From CAZOMR01 sp964580655 (lineage in GTDB: Bacteria; RBG-13-61-14; CAZOMR01), in contig CAZOMR010000057.1 of assembly GCA_964580655.1 (NCBI GenBank), positions 1 through 14,830 on the forward strand: a DNA stretch of 14,830 bases, read 5' to 3'. Under the pieces are notes generated by a model that was not told where the DNA came from, ran no database searches, and was given only the letters and a program-made list of their open reading frames with translations. Position numbers and translations under genes: made by a program. Below are positions 12,884-14,830 of this stretch, one piece after another; position 1 is the first letter of the stretch; each line of letters begins with the position of its first letter.

Positions 12884-13717
12884 ATGTCCGGAAATGACGA
12901 AAAATGGGCCTTTGAGATACCAGGAAAACTGGAGATTCCTTTTCGCTACTTTGCGGGAAGGTTCAACTCGAAGTTCCTTACTACCCTGCGCGACGAGAAG
13001 AAGATCATGGCATGTCGCTGTCCCACGTGCGGCAAGGTTTTCATGCCGCCGCGCTCAAGCTGTGAGGTATGTTTCACCAAGATCGAGGACTGGATTCAGG
13101 TCGGACCTGCTGGAGAGGTAACAAGCTGGACAGTGGTGCGCTACTCCGAGCCGCATCTTCCGGTGAAGCCCCCTTATATCCTGGCGCTCATAAAGTTGGA
13201 TGGCGCGGACACGGCTCTTGCACACATCATTATGGGTATCAAGCCTGAAGATATGAAAACAGGCATAAGGGTCTCCGCGGTCTTCGCGAAGGAGCGCAAG
13301 GCAAGCATAACCGCCATCGCTTATTTCAAACCAGTCGGCCCTCCGGAAAAGAAACCAGCGCCGAAAAAACCTGCGAAGAAAAAAGTAATTGCCAGAAAAG
13401 CCTCAGCCAGGAAAAAGGTTGCAGAGAAAAAAGCCTCCAGGCCGAAGAAAAAGGTCGTGAAAAAAGCAGTGAAAAAGACTGCCGGGAAAAAGGTTGCCAA
13501 AAAGAGGGTTGCAAGGAAGAAAGAGGCCCTGAAGAAGTCCGCGAAGAAAAAGGCGGCTAAAAAGAAGGTGGCGAAGAGTGGACTAGCCAGGAAGGTTGTA
13601 AAGAAAAAGGCTGTGAAAAAAACCGCGAAGAAAAAGGCCGCAGGGAAGCCCTCCAGAGGAAAGCCGGTTAAAAGGTCTGCCAGGAAAACCTCAAAGAAGG
13701 GCAAGAAGCGCAGATAA
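12884..13717 (+). CDS. DUF35 Zn-ribbon/OB-fold protein with histone-H1-like lysine-rich tail
   Basis: This 277-residue protein is a fusion-like arrangement. Residues 1-150 form a complete DUF35 protein: helix FLTTLRDEKKIMACR (31-45), zinc ribbon CPTC (Cys46, Cys49) and CEVC (Cys60, Cys63), and an OB-fold from about 70 to 148. Residues 155-277 form a low-complexity tail with 51 Lys, 11 Arg and only 3 Glu, built of units such as AKKKVA and VKKTA. Tails like this occur in bacterial H1-like and AlgP-like proteins and bind DNA, RNA or other polyanions. Length without the tail is normal for DUF35. AGGAGG lies 7 nt before the ATG, and the gene starts 2 nt after its paralogue. The frame is continuous with no break at the junction, so the tail is probably real. 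Its purpose with a metabolic complex is unknown. Confidence 0.88.
   Translation: MSGNDEKWAFEIPGKLEIPFRYFAGRFNSKFLTTLRDEKKIMACRCPTCGKVFMPPRSSCEVCFTKIEDWIQVGPAGEVTSWTVVRYSEPHLPVKPPYILALIKLDGADTALAHIIMGIKPEDMKTGIRVSAVFAKERKASITAIAYFKPVGPPEKKPAPKKPAKKKVIARKASARKKVAEKKASRPKKKVVKKAVKKTAGKKVAKKRVARKKEALKKSAKKKAAKKKVAKSGLARKVVKKKAVKKTAKKKAAGKPSRGKPVKRSARKTSKKGKKRR
13348..13714 (+). repeat. Purine-rich degenerate repeat encoding the lysine-rich tail
   Basis: The plus strand is dominated by AAA, AAG, GAA and GCC/GTT codons in short recurring patterns such as AAGAAAAAGG. This is a degenerate microsatellite-like tract, able to change length by slippage or recombination and to confuse short-read assembly. 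Confidence 0.6.
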
Positions 13718-13728
13718 ATAATCCTTAG

Positions 13729-14700
13729 ATGAAATCAAGAATTTCAGATAGAGGCATTCTCATGCATTTTCTTCAGGCCGCCCCTCTTATAGCTTTGATG
13801 CTTTTTTCCGTTTCCGGATGCGCTGGCAAAAAAGCCCCGGCTGAGCTTGACCAGCCTTACTCTGCCGAGTTCAGAAAAAACGATGTTCCTTTTGAGCGCG
13901 AGTTACAAGTGGTCGCCTTCAACATAGAACGCGGCATCCACCTGAACGAGGTCATAACATACCTGAAGGAAATCCAGGAAGAACAGCCCGCCATGATAGT
14001 GCTTTTATCAGAGTGCGACAGGAACCACAGTCGGTCCCAGGATAAATACATCGCGCAGGAGATAGCAAAAGCGCTTGATATGGACATGGCTTTTGCGGTC
14101 GAGTATGTGGAATACAATGACAGGACAAAAGAGAACCAGGCCACGCACGGAAACGCCATACTCAGCCCATTCCCCCTGAGCGAGGTCTCCGTGATCCGGC
14201 ACACCCCTGCCTTCTCATGGCATCGCTACGGCTGGATTTTCGGCCAGCCAAGAGACGGAGGAGTAGTGGCATTGGGAGCAACCGTAACCCTGCCCGACCG
14301 CGAGAGAATCCGGGTCTATTCCCTGCACCTCGAAAGCATGGCATTCGGGCCGGATAAAAGAAAGCAGATTCTAGATGTCCTGCCAGAGGCGGATAATTTT
14401 GATATGCCACTGGTCCTGGGCGGAGACCTCAATACCAACCCCGGAAGTGTACTCTTTGAAACCACGGAAGCCTACGGCATCGAAAACGCATTTTCAGGAG
14501 ACCGTACCCCGACCGGCTGGTGCTTCTTTCCGGACAAGAAGAACAACACCATCCGATGTATCTTCAAGATTGACTGGATACTCTTCCGCGACCTTGAACT
14601 CCTTGACCGAGGCGCCCATGCACTCCTCGCACACCAGGGAGGCCGCGTCTCCGACCATGCCGCTGTCCACGCAACCTTCAGACTCAAAGACTCAAGATAA
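13729..14700 (+). CDS. EEP-family (endonuclease/exonuclease/phosphatase) lipoprotein
   Basis: This 323-residue protein has a lipoprotein signal ending LFSVSGC, with Cys31 as the lipidated residue (Val -3, Ser -2, Gly -1). The rest is a complete EEP domain in usual order: VVAFNIERG (Asn65), LLSECDRN (Glu95, metal ligand), HGNAILS (140-146), YSLHLES (His200), GGDLNTNPG (Asp233, Asn235) and the final SDH (308-310). Such Mg-dependent enzymes cleave phosphodiesters or phosphomonoesters, from DNA to sphingomyelin and inositol phosphates. Being anchored outside the cytoplasm, this one probably acts on a lipid head group, nucleic acid or phosphorylated nutrient. The ATG at 13729 lacks a clear ribosome binding site but gives a basic N-terminus. 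An in-frame ATG at 13762 has GAGG 7 nt before it and is a real alternative. It follows the DUF35 gene by 11 nt. Confidence 0.88.
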   Translation: MKSRISDRGILMHFLQAAPLIALMLFSVSGCAGKKAPAELDQPYSAEFRKNDVPFERELQVVAFNIERGIHLNEVITYLKEIQEEQPAMIVLLSECDRNHSRSQDKYIAQEIAKALDMDMAFAVEYVEYNDRTKENQATHGNAILSPFPLSEVSVIRHTPAFSWHRYGWIFGQPRDGGVVALGATVTLPDRERIRVYSLHLESMAFGPDKRKQILDVLPEADNFDMPLVLGGDLNTNPGSVLFETTEAYGIENAFSGDRTPTGWCFFPDKKNNTIRCIFKIDWILFRDLELLDRGAHALLAHQGGRVSDHAAVHATFRLKDSR

Positions 14701-14830
14701 GAAGCCCGACTCTCTTATCCCTTGCTTTGATAAAGCTCCGGTAGAAAGTCGCTGAAGTGGCTCATCGGGCCGTGGGTGGGTGTGCGACATATTTGGTGAA
14801 TCATTTTTTTAACCCCTTTTTTGGGTTTAT

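Noticed and set aside
13321..13704. Phe-rich reading frame on the minus strand, apparently a membrane protein
   Set aside because: It is the antisense reading of the Lys-codon-rich tail (AAG/AAA read as CTT/TTT); it has no ribosome binding site and no family features.
14375..14755. Reading frame overlapping and extending past the EEP gene
   Set aside because: It is out of frame with the well-conserved EEP motifs; the Ser/Thr-rich translation looks like a shadow.
14811..14827. AACCC/GGGTT hairpin with T-runs near the window end as a terminator
   Set aside because: The stem is only five base pairs, the T-run lies before rather than after it, and the window ends there, so it cannot be judged.

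Overview
The window looks like chromosomal DNA of a Gram-negative-type bacterium of moderate G+C content. It carries export signals for lipoproteins and secreted proteins, a VKOR-DsbA disulfide system, and strong GGAGG ribosome binding sites. The mix of a YfhO-like membrane protein, thiolase/DUF35 pairs and a 'cgcaaag'-type intergenic repeat would suit a Desulfobacterota-like or related uncultured lineage. That placement is inference; no rRNA or marker gene is present.

Layout. (1) 1-2218, plus strand: the C-terminal part of a large YfhO-family membrane protein, cut by the window edge, overlaps a cytoplasmic alpha/beta hydrolase of PAF-acetylhydrolase type. (2) 2235-4419, minus strand and convergent with block 1: a VKOR-DsbA fusion followed by an unrecognised exported lipoprotein. 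(3) 4420-4780: a divergent intergenic region with a plausible sigma70-type promoter, a small hairpin and a leader of about 230 nt. (4) 4781-14700, plus strand: nine genes in a row with overlaps or short gaps, apart from one 216-nt gap. They encode a Gfo/Idh/MocA oxidoreductase, an SDR, a secreted clan GH-D (GH36-like) glycosidase, an MFS transporter, two thiolase-fold proteins, two Zn-ribbon/OB-fold DUF35 proteins, and an EEP-family (endonuclease/exonuclease/phosphatase) lipoprotein.

The most interesting part is 9826-13717. Two thiolase-superfamily proteins, neither with a recognisable nucleophilic Cys or thiolase GHP His, are followed by two DUF35 partners. In characterised systems (Ltp2-ChsH2 steroid side-chain aldolase, BbsAB, the archaeal thiolase/HMG-CoA synthase/DUF35 complex) a DUF35 protein partners a thiolase-fold protein in C-C bond chemistry on CoA esters. 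Here the second DUF35 protein ends in a histone-H1-like tail of about 123 residues with 51 Lys and 11 Arg. An imperfect long inverted repeat of the 'cgcaaag' type separates the thiolase genes from the DUF35 genes, and its right arm supplies a second potential ribosome binding site and start codon for the first DUF35 gene.

A working hypothesis: the operon handles a glycosylated lipid-like or terpenoid/steroid-like compound. The glycosidase would release sugar outside the cytoplasm, the MFS protein would move a product, the SDR and Gfo/Idh/MocA enzymes would perform redox steps, and the thiolase-like/DUF35 pairs would break or form a C-C bond on a CoA thioester. Only the gene families are seen; the pathway is inferred.
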